From NCBI RefSeq assembly GCF_006364715.1, contig NZ_CP040984.1:930001-994000 (forward strand): a stretch of DNA of 64,000 nucleotides. Direction: 5' to 3'. Under the pieces are notes generated by a model. It worked only from the letters and a program-made list of their open reading frames with translations, ran no database searches and was not told the DNA's origin. Made by a program: the position numbers and the translations under genes. This DNA comes from Candidatus Methylopumilus planktonicus. GTDB taxonomy: Bacteria; Pseudomonadota; Gammaproteobacteria; Burkholderiales; Methylophilaceae. This document shows, piece after piece, positions 19,333-27,265 of the stretch (positions are counted from its first letter, which is position 1; each line of letters starts with the position of its first letter).

Positions 19333-19901
19333 GTAATGAAAATTTAAAAAAAATAGAATCTATTTTTAATGAGCATCAAAAGACGATTCAAAAATTAACT
19401 TTGCTCATTCCACAGATAAGTGAAATAGCAAGTCTGATAAAAAAAACACTTCACTCAGGGGGTAAAGTGCTTATTTTTGGAAATGGCGGTAGCGCTTCTG
19501 ATAGTCAACATATTGCGGCAGAAATTGTAGGCAGATTTGTAAAGGAACGTAAAGGGCTTCCAGCTATTGCACTAACGACAGATACTTCAATTATTACTGC
19601 TGTTGCAAATGACTATGGCTATGAGCATATTTTTTCAAGACAAATCGAAGCGCTATGTTTAAAAAATGATGTGGTGATTGGCATTTCTACATCAGGTAAT
19701 AGTAAAAATGTCATTAAAGGGCTAGAAAAAGCCAATACATTAGGCGCTATCACAATTGGCCTAACAGGTAGTGATGGTGGTCTCATTAAAAAAATATCAA
19801 AACACGCTATTGTTGTGGACTCAAATGAAACAGCAAGAATTCAAGAGGCGCATATTCTCATTGGACATACGATGTGCGAACTCATTGATGAAGGTCAATA
19901 G
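19329..19901 (+). CDS. gmhA: Sedoheptulose-7-phosphate isomerase
   Basis: GmhA isomerises sedoheptulose 7-phosphate to D-glycero-D-manno-heptose 7-phosphate, the first step of LPS heptose synthesis. The 190-residue SIS-domain protein shows the GNGGSASDSQHIAAEIVGRF motif, with the Ser/His/Glu active-site residues, and the ISTSGNSKNV phosphate-binding loop. QEAHILIGHTMCELID at the C-terminus carries the remaining Glu/His residues. ATGA overlap with hldD and a three-base gap to hldE indicate tight operon coupling. It could be confused with DiaA, but context supports GmhA. Confidence 0.93.
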   Translation: MSNENLKKIESIFNEHQKTIQKLTLLIPQISEIASLIKKTLHSGGKVLIFGNGGSASDSQHIAAEIVGRFVKERKGLPAIALTTDTSIITAVANDYGYEHIFSRQIEALCLKNDVVIGISTSGNSKNVIKGLEKANTLGAITIGLTGSDGGLIKKISKHAIVVDSNETARIQEAHILIGHTMCELIDEGQ

Positions 19902-19904
19902 CCC

Positions 19905-21353
19905 ATGAGTGAAATTGATATCATTAAAAATAAATTTAACGCAAAAAATCAGTGGGCTTTAGTGGTTGGTGATTTAATGTTAGATCGCTATTTAATAGGT
20001 AGCGTCTCAAGAATCTCTCCCGAAGCTCCAGTGCCAGTTGTCAGATTAAAGGAGTCATTTGATCGCATTGGTGGATCAGGCAATGTCGCAGCTAATCTAG
20101 CTCAGTTAGGTATCAAAACAATTTTAGCTGGCCAAATTGGTGATGATGGAGATGGTAAAAAGTTACTTGATATTCTCAAAAAAAATCATATTGGTGTAGA
20201 TGGTATTGTCAAAGACAAGAATCCTACAACTACAAAAACACGGATTATTGGTGAACATCAACAAATGATGAGAATTGATCAAGAGGCAACAGCAGATTTG
20301 ATTGATTCTAAACCACTGATTAAAAGAATATCAACGCTCCTTAATAAAAAGCCTTCTATTGTTATATTGTCAGACTATGCAAAAGGGGTTTTAAGTGAAG
20401 CGTTATGCCAGCATGTTATTAAACTTGCAAAATCAAAAAAAATACCTGTCCTAGTTGATCCTAAAGGGATTGACTACAGTAAATATAAAAATGCAACTGC
20501 GATAACTCCAAACAAAAAAGAAGCTATCGAAGCTTGCCATATTCATGTCACAAAAAATACGAACTTTTTAACGCCCCTTCTAAAATTAAAAAAATCTCTT
20601 AATTTGCAATTTATTGCCATGACAAAAGGAGAGGATGGTATTGATTTAGTGCAGAAAAATACTATTAAAAATTTGCCTGCCGTCAATCAACAGCAGGTAT
20701 TTGATGTATCAGGAGCGGGCGACACAGTTATTGCAACGCTTGCAGCGTGCATGATTGCCAAGATGCCTATTGAGAATTGTCTTAATATTGCAAATGTAGC
20801 TGCAGGTATAGTAATTGGTAAATTAGGCACTATCCCTATTACACTTCAAAACCTCATAGAAACTTTAAGTTCTAAGCATTCTGATCAAGAGAAAAAAATT
20901 CATTCCCTCTCGCGACTCATGGAGCAAGTTCTGATTTGGAAAAAACAGAAAAAGAAAATTGTATTCACAAACGGCTGCTTTGATATTCTTCATGCAGGTC
21001 ACGTGACTTATCTAGAAAAAGCAAAAAAATTAGGTGACATACTTATCTTAGCGCTTAATAGTGACTCGTCGGTCACAAAGCTAAAAGGCAAATCAAGGCC
21101 TGTGATTCACCAAGAAGATCGAGCGAGAGTACTTTCAGCCCTCTCTTCTGTAGATAGTATTATCATTTTTAGCGAAACTACACCGCTTCATTTAATAAAA
21201 AAAATTCAGCCTGATATTTTAGTTAAAGGTAGTGATTATAAAAAAAATCAAGTTGTAGGTCATAAAGAATTAAAAAAATGGCATGGCAAAGTTGAATTAG
21301 TTTCTGTTGTTCCTGGTAGAAGCACGAGTGCTATCATCAAAAAAATCTCTTAA
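19905..21353 (+). CDS. hldE: Bifunctional heptose-7-phosphate kinase / heptose-1-phosphate adenylyltransferase
   Basis: HldE phosphorylates heptose 7-phosphate at O-1 and later adenylylates heptose 1-phosphate. The 482-residue protein has both parts fused: a ribokinase-like N-terminal domain (residues about 1-320, with RIGGSGNVAANLAQLG and the catalytic SGAGDT motif) and a cytidylyltransferase-like C-terminal domain (about 345-482, starting at TNGCFDILHAGHVTYL, ending with GRSTSAIIKKI). The two steps are separated by the phosphatase GmhB, which is not recognisable elsewhere in this cluster. Confidence 0.97.
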   Translation: MSEIDIIKNKFNAKNQWALVVGDLMLDRYLIGSVSRISPEAPVPVVRLKESFDRIGGSGNVAANLAQLGIKTILAGQIGDDGDGKKLLDILKKNHIGVDGIVKDKNPTTTKTRIIGEHQQMMRIDQEATADLIDSKPLIKRISTLLNKKPSIVILSDYAKGVLSEALCQHVIKLAKSKKIPVLVDPKGIDYSKYKNATAITPNKKEAIEACHIHVTKNTNFLTPLLKLKKSLNLQFIAMTKGEDGIDLVQKNTIKNLPAVNQQQVFDVSGAGDTVIATLAACMIAKMPIENCLNIANVAAGIVIGKLGTIPITLQNLIETLSSKHSDQEKKIHSLSRLMEQVLIWKKQKKKIVFTNGCFDILHAGHVTYLEKAKKLGDILILALNSDSSVTKLKGKSRPVIHQEDRARVLSALSSVDSIIIFSETTPLHLIKKIQPDILVKGSDYKKNQVVGHKELKKWHGKVELVSVVPGRSTSAIIKKIS

Positions 21354-21357
21354 GATT

Positions 21358-22350
21358 TTGAACCCAAAAAAAATTCTCATTATTGGACCATCATGGCTTG
21401 GTGATATGGTTATCGCACAAAAGCTATTTAAGACCATTAAAGATATTTATCCTAATAGCAAGCTTCACGTAGCCTCTCCTACTTGGACAATTCCTTTAGT
21501 ATCTAGAATGCCTGAGGTAGATCAATCCATTTCATTACCTTTTTCTCATGGCGAGCTAAATATACTCAAGCGTTATCAGATCGCTAAAGTTTTGAGGTTG
21601 GAAGGTTATTCGCATGCTATTGTCTTAACAAATTCATTTAAGTCAGCACTGATCCCTTTTTTCGCTGGCATTCCAAAGCGCACTGGTTTTTTGGGGGAAA
21701 TGCGCTTTGCTTTAATTAATGATTGCATTAAAAAAGATTCTTCACTGTATAGAACAGTTGATCAATTTTTAGCCCTTGCACCAAAATCGAAAAATACTAA
21801 AGTTAATTTGTCTACAAGACTAATCTCGAAACCCAGTCAGGGTAAAAGAATTTTGGCAGGTAAATTAAGTAGGTTTAAAAAAGTTCTTGGTATCGCTCCT
21901 GGAGCAGAGTACGGTGAATCTAAAAGGTGGCCTATTGAGTATTTTGCAGATGTAGCAAATGAAGCTATACAAAATGGATGGGAAGTTCTCTCGTTAGGCT
22001 CCACAAACGATCAAGACTTAGGAAGAATATTAGATCGACTCACAAAAAACAAAGTGATTAATCTCATCGGCAAAACTAAACTTGAAGAAGTAATTGATGT
22101 AATGAGTTTGTGCCAATCATTTTTAAGTAATGATTCCGGACTTATGCATGTGGCGGCAAGTTTAAATATTAAACAAGTCGCTATCTTTGGCTCTTCTGAC
22201 CCTAAAAAAACTCCACCATTAAGTCGACACGCAAAATTAGCCTATCTTGATCTCTCATGCAGCCCGTGTTTTGAAAGAGTTTGCCCTCTTCAGCATACTA
22301 ATTGCTTAAAAAATATTAAGCCCAGTGAGATTATTAAAAAACTTATTTAG
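21358..22350 (+). CDS. waaF: LPS heptosyltransferase II
   Basis: WaaF adds the second heptose to the LPS inner core at the cytoplasmic face of the inner membrane. This GT9-family protein has the N-terminal IGPSWLGDMVIAQ motif, and in the C-terminal half PGAEYGESKRWP, the SNDSGLMHVAASL nucleotide-sugar motif and GSSDP. The open frame begins at 21307, overlapping hldE, but TTG at 21358 is preferred: it begins Met-Asn-Pro-Lys-Lys as expected and lies four bases after the hldE stop. That gives 330 residues. Its last four bases overlap the convergent HAD gene. Confidence 0.93.
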   Translation: MNPKKILIIGPSWLGDMVIAQKLFKTIKDIYPNSKLHVASPTWTIPLVSRMPEVDQSISLPFSHGELNILKRYQIAKVLRLEGYSHAIVLTNSFKSALIPFFAGIPKRTGFLGEMRFALINDCIKKDSSLYRTVDQFLALAPKSKNTKVNLSTRLISKPSQGKRILAGKLSRFKKVLGIAPGAEYGESKRWPIEYFADVANEAIQNGWEVLSLGSTNDQDLGRILDRLTKNKVINLIGKTKLEEVIDVMSLCQSFLSNDSGLMHVAASLNIKQVAIFGSSDPKKTPPLSRHAKLAYLDLSCSPCFERVCPLQHTNCLKNIKPSEIIKKLI

Positions 22351-23006
22351 TGATTGAGATCGTCTAGCTTTTGATGGACTTCAATTTTATTTTCTTCACA
22401 AAAATTTTTCCACTCGAAGAAATTTGTCCAGCCACTTAAAAAAATAAAATCTAAATTATTCTTCTTTGCAACTTGGTAATCATATTTTGAATCTCCAATA
22501 AATAGAGCGGGCGATTGCCCTGTTATTTTTTTTAATTCACGCGCCACAATTTCTTCTTTTGAATCAGGGCTTCCAAAAATACCCACATCAAAATATTTTA
22601 ATAATGATTTTCTGGAAAAGAGCCGAATAATTTCTTCTTGATCGCCACCGGATACAATCATCCAGTGAGCCTGTTTTGTTTTTTCTCTGAGCCTTTCAAG
22701 GCCTCCAGCAATATCACAATTTTCAAGGAGTCTCTCGACTTCAATGTTCAATTGTTTTAGAAGATGATTCATTGATGACTCATCTGCTTGCTTTTTAAGA
22801 ATGGTTTCTAAGAAATAGGTAAATTTAATATTTCTAGATATGCCGGTATATTCGATGTGATGGTTAACTAACTTCATAGCATCTTCTTCAGATGCTCCAA
22901 ATTCTAGTGCGGTTAAGCGATATGCTTCTATTTTTAGGAAGTTTGAATTTAGGACAACCCCATCACAATCAAATAAGATTGTTTTATATTGGGAAATAGG
23001 AAGCAT
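22347..23006 (-). CDS. HAD-superfamily phosphatase, substrate unknown
   Basis: This 219-residue protein is a haloacid-dehalogenase hydrolase of the phosphoglycolate-phosphatase type. Motif I is FDCDGVVLNS near residue 13 (nucleophile Asp), an alpha-helical cap domain occupies about residues 20-90, motif II is the VSGGD segment, and motif III/IV is GDSKYDYQVAKKN. It lies 14 bases after eda on the same strand and ends against waaF. It lacks the zinc-binding Cys/His loop of canonical GmhB. A role in sugar-phosphate metabolism or as a replacement for GmhB is possible from context only. Confidence 0.8.
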   Translation of the reverse strand: MLPISQYKTILFDCDGVVLNSNFLKIEAYRLTALEFGASEEDAMKLVNHHIEYTGISRNIKFTYFLETILKKQADESSMNHLLKQLNIEVERLLENCDIAGGLERLREKTKQAHWMIVSGGDQEEIIRLFSRKSLLKYFDVGIFGSPDSKEEIVARELKKITGQSPALFIGDSKYDYQVAKKNNLDFIFLSGWTNFFEWKNFCEENKIEVHQKLDDLNH

Positions 23007-23020
23007 TATTTTTAATAACG

Positions 23021-23647
23021 CTAAAGACGTTTAATCGCACTAGCTTCTTTTGCTAGCTTTGTAATTTCTACCCAATTTTTATTTGCGACAAGATCTTTTG
23101 GAGTCAGCCAGGTTCCGCCACAGACAGGGACATTAGGAAGACTCAAAAAGTCTGATGCTGACTGAACAGTTACACCACCTGTTGGGCAAAACTTAATGTC
23201 AGAAAAAGGACCTGCAAATCCCTTTAGAAGATTAATACCACCTACTGCAACCGCAGGGAAAAGTTTTAAGAAATAATAACCATCATTATTGGCCATCATG
23301 ACTTCGCTACCTGTAGACACACCAGGTAATAAAGGTAATCCAATATCTAAACAATGCTTTCCTAGTTCACTTGTATAGCCTGGGCTCACTGCAAACTGAC
23401 AACCAATTGATTTTGCAGCTGAAGCATCTGCTTTAGTTCTTACTGTGCCAGCGCCAACAATAGCTTCTGGCAAATGCTTGATAATTCTATCCATGGCCTC
23501 CATGGCGCATGCAGTTCTTAAAGTTACTTCTAACACTTTGATACCACCTGCAAGAAGAGCCTCTGCCATAGGCACAGCATCTTCAACTTTATCAATCACT
23601 ATGACCGGTATCACTGGTCCATAATTTGCTAAATCTAATGTCTTCAT
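23021..23647 (-). CDS. eda: 2-dehydro-3-deoxy-phosphogluconate (KDPG) aldolase
   Basis: Eda splits KDPG into pyruvate and glyceraldehyde 3-phosphate, closing the Entner-Doudoroff route. The 208-residue protein is a class I aldolase with the catalytic Glu in KVLEVTLRT, GAGTVR, and the Schiff-base lysine in FLKLFPA, followed by CPTGGV. It follows edd by 15 bases. In ribulose-monophosphate methylotrophs these two enzymes convert 6-phosphogluconate-derived carbon to C3 units; that role here is inference from the likely taxon. Confidence 0.96.
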   Translation of the reverse strand: MKTLDLANYGPVIPVIVIDKVEDAVPMAEALLAGGIKVLEVTLRTACAMEAMDRIIKHLPEAIVGAGTVRTKADASAAKSIGCQFAVSPGYTSELGKHCLDIGLPLLPGVSTGSEVMMANNDGYYFLKLFPAVAVGGINLLKGFAGPFSDIKFCPTGGVTVQSASDFLSLPNVPVCGGTWLTPKDLVANKNWVEITKLAKEASAIKRL

Positions 23648-23662
23648 ATTGTCCTTATATTA

Positions 23663-25477
23663 TTAAAGCCATGTGACTGCCCCTTCTTCGGCAGATAGCA
23701 CATTTTTTCTCATGCCAGCGAATAACTCGCGGCCAATATCATGGGCATTATCATTTCTATGTTTGTCTGAGAGTGTTTCATATTCTCTTTCATGCCATGT
23801 ATCTTCATCAACTAAAACGTTGAGAGTACCTACCAACGCATTCAATCGAATCGTATCGCCATTACGGATTTTTCCAATAGGTCCATTTGCTGAAGCCTCT
23901 GGACTTATATGAATTGCGGCTGGAATTTTTCCTGAAGCACCACTCATTCTTCCGTCTGTAACTATAGCCACTTTAAACCCTTTGTTTTGAAGCACAGCTA
24001 ATGGTGGCGTCAGTTTGTGCAACTCTGGCATTCCATTCGCTTTAGGCCCTTGGAATCTTACGACTGCAACAAAATCTTTTTCAAGCTCTCCTCTATCGAA
24101 GGCACTTAGAAGCTCCTCTTGTGTATCAAAAATAATTGCAGGGCCTTCGATAATATATCGATCTTCTGGCACCGCAGAAATTTTAATGACTGATCGTCCA
24201 AGATTGCCATTTAATAATTTAAGTCCGCCTGACTCGCTGAATGGATAATCTGCAGTTCTGACAATAGTTTCGTCACCACTTTTTTTAGGAAGATCAGTCC
24301 AAATAAGTTTGCCCTTTTCTTTACTAGGTTTTTTTGTATATTCTTTCAAGCCGCCTTCGCTGATAGTCATAACATCCGGATACATGCATCCAGTCTCAAT
24401 GAGTTCACGAATCACAAATGCAGGCCCGCCTGCAGTTTGAAATTCATTTACATCAGCTTTGCCGTTTGGATAAATACTTGCCAATAATGGCGTCGACTTT
24501 GCAAGATCATGGAAATCTGTCCAGTCAATAATAATTCCTGCAGCTCTTGCAATCGCAACCCAATGAATAAGATGATTTGTTGATCCACCTGTCGCTAGTA
24601 ATGCTGCCATTGCATTGACTATGACTCGCTCATCTACCAATTTTCCAATTGGCTTCTTCTGTTTACTTCCAATGATGTTTATTAGAGATCTTACTGACTC
24701 TCGAGTAATTTCTTCTCTAATATCTTCACGTGGATGGATAAATGCAGCGCCTGGAATATGAAGCCCCATAGCTTCCATTAACATTTGATTACTGTTCGCG
24801 GTACCATAAAATGTACATGTACCCTCCCCGTGATAAGCGGCAGACTCAGAAGCCAGCAACTCCTCGCGCCCCACCAATCCTTGTGCATATTTTTCACGTA
24901 CTTTAGATTTTGAAGTGTTATCAATGCCGGTAGACATTGGTCCTGCGGGTACAAAAATTGTAGGTAAATGACCAAAATGCAATGCGCCGATTAATAAGCC
25001 AGGGACAATTTTGTCGCAAATACCCAACATGAGAGCGCCATCAAATACATCATGTGACAAAGCAATTGCTGATGACATCGCAATGGTATCTCGAGAAAAT
25101 AAGCTTAACTCCATGCCTGGCTCGCCTTGTGTAATGCCATCACACATAGCGGGAACGCCTCCAGCCACCTGAGCAGTAGCATCGAGCTTATTCGCTTCAT
25201 CGCGAATAATTGAAGGGTAATTTTCATAAGGCTTATGTGCTGAGAGCATGTCGTTATAAGCCGTCACAATTGCAATATTAGGTTTCTTCTCGCTAACAAT
25301 TCTTAATTTATCGTTTTTAGGTAGAGCAGCGATTGCATGTGCAACGTTAGCGCAGCCGAGGCGATCTGCTCCTCGCTGCCTTTGAAGCATAGCATCTATG
25401 CGAGCTAAATAAGCAAGACGTGTTGGTCTACTTTTTTCTTTAATTCTTTCGGTAATTTCGACTATGGAATGTTTCAT
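23663..25477 (-). CDS. edd: 6-phosphogluconate dehydratase
   Basis: Edd dehydrates 6-phosphogluconate to KDPG and carries a [4Fe-4S] cluster. The 604-residue protein matches family length. It has the IAIVTAYNDMLSAHKPY segment, cluster-associated Cys residues in CDGITQG and ICDKIVPGLL, the GGSTNHLIHWVA motif, and the GRMSGASGKIPAAIH signature at the C-terminal domain. The LGCANVAHAIAAL stretch near residue 40 distinguishes it from dihydroxyacid dehydratase IlvD. A sigma-70 promoter precedes it in the gap shared with waaC. Confidence 0.97.
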   Translation of the reverse strand: MKHSIVEITERIKEKSRPTRLAYLARIDAMLQRQRGADRLGCANVAHAIAALPKNDKLRIVSEKKPNIAIVTAYNDMLSAHKPYENYPSIIRDEANKLDATAQVAGGVPAMCDGITQGEPGMELSLFSRDTIAMSSAIALSHDVFDGALMLGICDKIVPGLLIGALHFGHLPTIFVPAGPMSTGIDNTSKSKVREKYAQGLVGREELLASESAAYHGEGTCTFYGTANSNQMLMEAMGLHIPGAAFIHPREDIREEITRESVRSLINIIGSKQKKPIGKLVDERVIVNAMAALLATGGSTNHLIHWVAIARAAGIIIDWTDFHDLAKSTPLLASIYPNGKADVNEFQTAGGPAFVIRELIETGCMYPDVMTISEGGLKEYTKKPSKEKGKLIWTDLPKKSGDETIVRTADYPFSESGGLKLLNGNLGRSVIKISAVPEDRYIIEGPAIIFDTQEELLSAFDRGELEKDFVAVVRFQGPKANGMPELHKLTPPLAVLQNKGFKVAIVTDGRMSGASGKIPAAIHISPEASANGPIGKIRNGDTIRLNALVGTLNVLVDEDTWHEREYETLSDKHRNDNAHDIGRELFAGMRKNVLSAEEGAVTWL

Positions 25478-25525
25478 TAAATAGATTCGTTTAGTTGAAT
25501 GAATAAAAATTTCTTTCTATAACAG

Positions 25526-25555
25526 ATTATCCTAGAAACACTCAGTAAGCGTCAA
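25526..25555 (-). promoter_or_regulatory. Sigma-70 promoter for edd-eda
   Basis: On the minus strand TTGACG (25555-25550) and GATAAT (25531-25526) are 18 bases apart; each matches five of six consensus bases. The promoter lies about 50 bases upstream of the edd start codon in the divergent gap with waaC. Confidence 0.65.
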
Positions 25556-25622
25556 ACGATTAAATATTAATTAATTATATAAATGATTTATAGGCATTGA
25601 TTTATATGAGAAAATTCTCTAT

Positions 25623-26582
25623 ATGGTTCGTATACTTATCATTAAAACATCCTCACTAGGCGATGTTATTCACTGTTTGCCTGTCATTAATGATATTAAG
25701 TATTTTGTCCCTGAGAGCTCTATTGATTGGCTGGTAGAGGAATCCTTCGCAGATTTACCAAGACTTCATCCAGGTGTTAACTCTGTCATAACGATCTCTC
25801 TTAGATCATGGAAAAAAAATCTTAGAAAAAAATCAACTTGGATTGGGCTTTATAAATCAATTAAAGCTATCCGAGAAAATCATTACGACATTATTATTGA
25901 TTTTCAGGGTCTTTTAAAAAGTGCTTTTTTTACTTTATTTACCCGTGGGGATATTCATGGTTTTGATAAAGCCTCTATCCGAGAAGCTGCTGCCTCTTAC
26001 TTTTATAAACACACACATCCCGTATCAAAGCAAATTCATGCAGTTGTTCGCAATCGAGAATTAGCTTCTAAATGTTTTCAATACGAATTATTAGATCAGT
26101 CAGCTCATTTTGGATTAGAGATTCATAATATCAACAACTTTAATCTTTCGGAGCGCTATGTCGTTCTGATTCATGGATCTAGCAAAAAATCAAAACAATG
26201 GCCCATGGAACATTGGCTCAAAGTTATTCAGTTTTTTAATGTCCTAGGCTTAAGAGTTCTTTTACCATGGGGTAATCTTGAGGAATATCATTTCTCTAAA
26301 TCTCTCCGCAAAGCCTCAACCAATTCCTTGGTGCTGCCTAAAATGAATATTAGTGATCTCGCTAATATTATTTCAGGGGCTAAATGTCTCATAGGCGTTG
26401 ACTCTGGCCTCACCCACCTTGGCAATGCGTTAGGCATTCCAACTATTGGTCTTTATTTGGACAGCAACCCTTACCTCACTGGTGTTTATCCCAACATTAA
26501 GGTGCCGTCAGTTAATCTAGGTGAGATAGGTGTGACACCTACCCCCGAATCCACGATTTCTCAAATTGAAGCAATTATTTAA
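25623..26582 (+). CDS. waaC: LPS heptosyltransferase I
   Basis: WaaC adds the first heptose to Kdo2-lipid A. The 319-residue GT9 protein opens with the family motif MVRILIIKTSSLGDVIHCLP and the DWLVEE segment, and has the C-terminal SKKSKQWPMEHW and GVDSGLTHLGNALGIP nucleotide-sugar motifs. These are WaaC-like rather than WaaF-like. It is separated from the hldD-gmhA-hldE-waaF block by three minus-strand genes, and sits just upstream of grpE. The start is ATG; the leader after a possible -10 (TTATAT at 25602) would be only about 10 bases. Confidence 0.94.
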   Translation: MVRILIIKTSSLGDVIHCLPVINDIKYFVPESSIDWLVEESFADLPRLHPGVNSVITISLRSWKKNLRKKSTWIGLYKSIKAIRENHYDIIIDFQGLLKSAFFTLFTRGDIHGFDKASIREAAASYFYKHTHPVSKQIHAVVRNRELASKCFQYELLDQSAHFGLEIHNINNFNLSERYVVLIHGSSKKSKQWPMEHWLKVIQFFNVLGLRVLLPWGNLEEYHFSKSLRKASTNSLVLPKMNISDLANIISGAKCLIGVDSGLTHLGNALGIPTIGLYLDSNPYLTGVYPNIKVPSVNLGEIGVTPTPESTISQIEAII

Positions 26583-26591
26583 CTTCTACCC

Positions 26592-26619
26592 CTTGAAATT
26601 TACTACTTCACCCCCAAAT
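26592..26619 (+). promoter_or_regulatory. Sigma-32 (heat-shock) promoter for grpE
   Basis: CTTGAAA (26592-26598) and CCCCAAAT (26612-26619) are spaced by 13 bases, against the sigma-32 consensus CTTGAAA-N13-15-CCCCATNT. The -35 is perfect and the -10 has one mismatch in the specified positions. The site begins ten bases after the waaC stop and lies 46 bases before the grpE ATG. Confidence 0.8.
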
Positions 26620-26664
26620 TTATTTTAATCCGTAGCATCTTTAAAAGATTTAAAAGGTAAAAAT

Positions 26665-27195
26665 ATGAACGCAGAAGAGAAAAACAATGTATCCGCAGAC
26701 GAATCAGAAAACCATTCAGATCAATCAACTACAAATAATCTAGAAGAAAAACTAAATCTCCTAGAAGAAAAATTAGCTGAAGCTGAAGCACAGATTCTTT
26801 ATGTTAAAGCTGAGGGTGAAAACATAAGAAAGCGTTCTGTTGAAGATATTGATAAAGCTAGAAAATTTGCATTAGAAAGGTTTAGTGGCGAATTGCTGTC
26901 TGTCAAAGATAGCCTTGACGCTGCCCTTGCTGTTGAAAATGCGAACCTCGAAAGCTACAAGAATGGTGTTGAAATTACACAAAAACAATTAATTAATGTA
27001 TTTGAAAAATTTGGAATCAATGAGATTAACGCATTAGGTGAAAAATTTGATCCTAATCAGCATCAAGCGATTAGCATGGTGGAATCGGAAGAAGAGCCAA
27101 ATAAAATTTTAACAGTGCTTCAAAAAGGTTATCTATTGAACGAAAGAGTCATAAGACCCGCATTAGTAACCGTTTCTAAAACTAAAAATACATAA
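26665..27195 (+). CDS. grpE: Nucleotide exchange factor GrpE
   Basis: GrpE releases ADP from DnaK. The 176-residue protein has an acidic, disordered N-terminus (about residues 1-30), a long coiled coil (about 30-100, rich in Glu/Leu/Ala with the [10 protein letters not shown] segment) and a C-terminal beta domain with the family motif [20 protein letters not shown] and [28 protein letters not shown] precedes the ATG. It is headed by a sigma-32-type promoter and begins the grpE-dnaK-dnaJ series. hrcA lies about 9.5 kb upstream rather than adjacent. Confidence 0.97.
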   Translation: MNAEEKNNVSADESENHSDQSTTNNLEEKLNLLEEKLAEAEAQILYVKAEGENIRKRSVEDIDKARKFALERFSGELLSVKDSLDAALAVENANLESYKNGVEITQKQLINVFEKFGINEINALGEKFDPNQHQAISMVESEEEPNKILTVLQKGYLLNERVIRPALVTVSKTKNT

Positions 27196-27198
27196 GCT

Positions 27199-27225
27199 CT
27201 TGAAATATTCAAGATCATCCCAATT
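27199..27225 (+). promoter_or_regulatory. Sigma-32 promoter for dnaK, with -35 inside a palindrome
   Basis: CTTGAAA (27199-27205) is followed 12 bases later by TCCCAATT (27218-27225), six of eight matches to the sigma-32 -10. The -35 lies in a perfect inverted repeat CTTGAA-ATA-TTCAAG (27199-27213). This would give dnaK its own heat-shock promoter in addition to the one before grpE. Confidence 0.65.
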
Positions 27226-27265
27226 ATAGATTTAACAAATTAAACAGATTTTTTAAGGAAAAAAA

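Noticed and set aside
21307..21357. Extended N-terminus of WaaF
   Set aside because: It overlaps the hldE 3' end and precedes the conserved Asn-Pro-Lys-Lys start; TTG at 21358 fits better.
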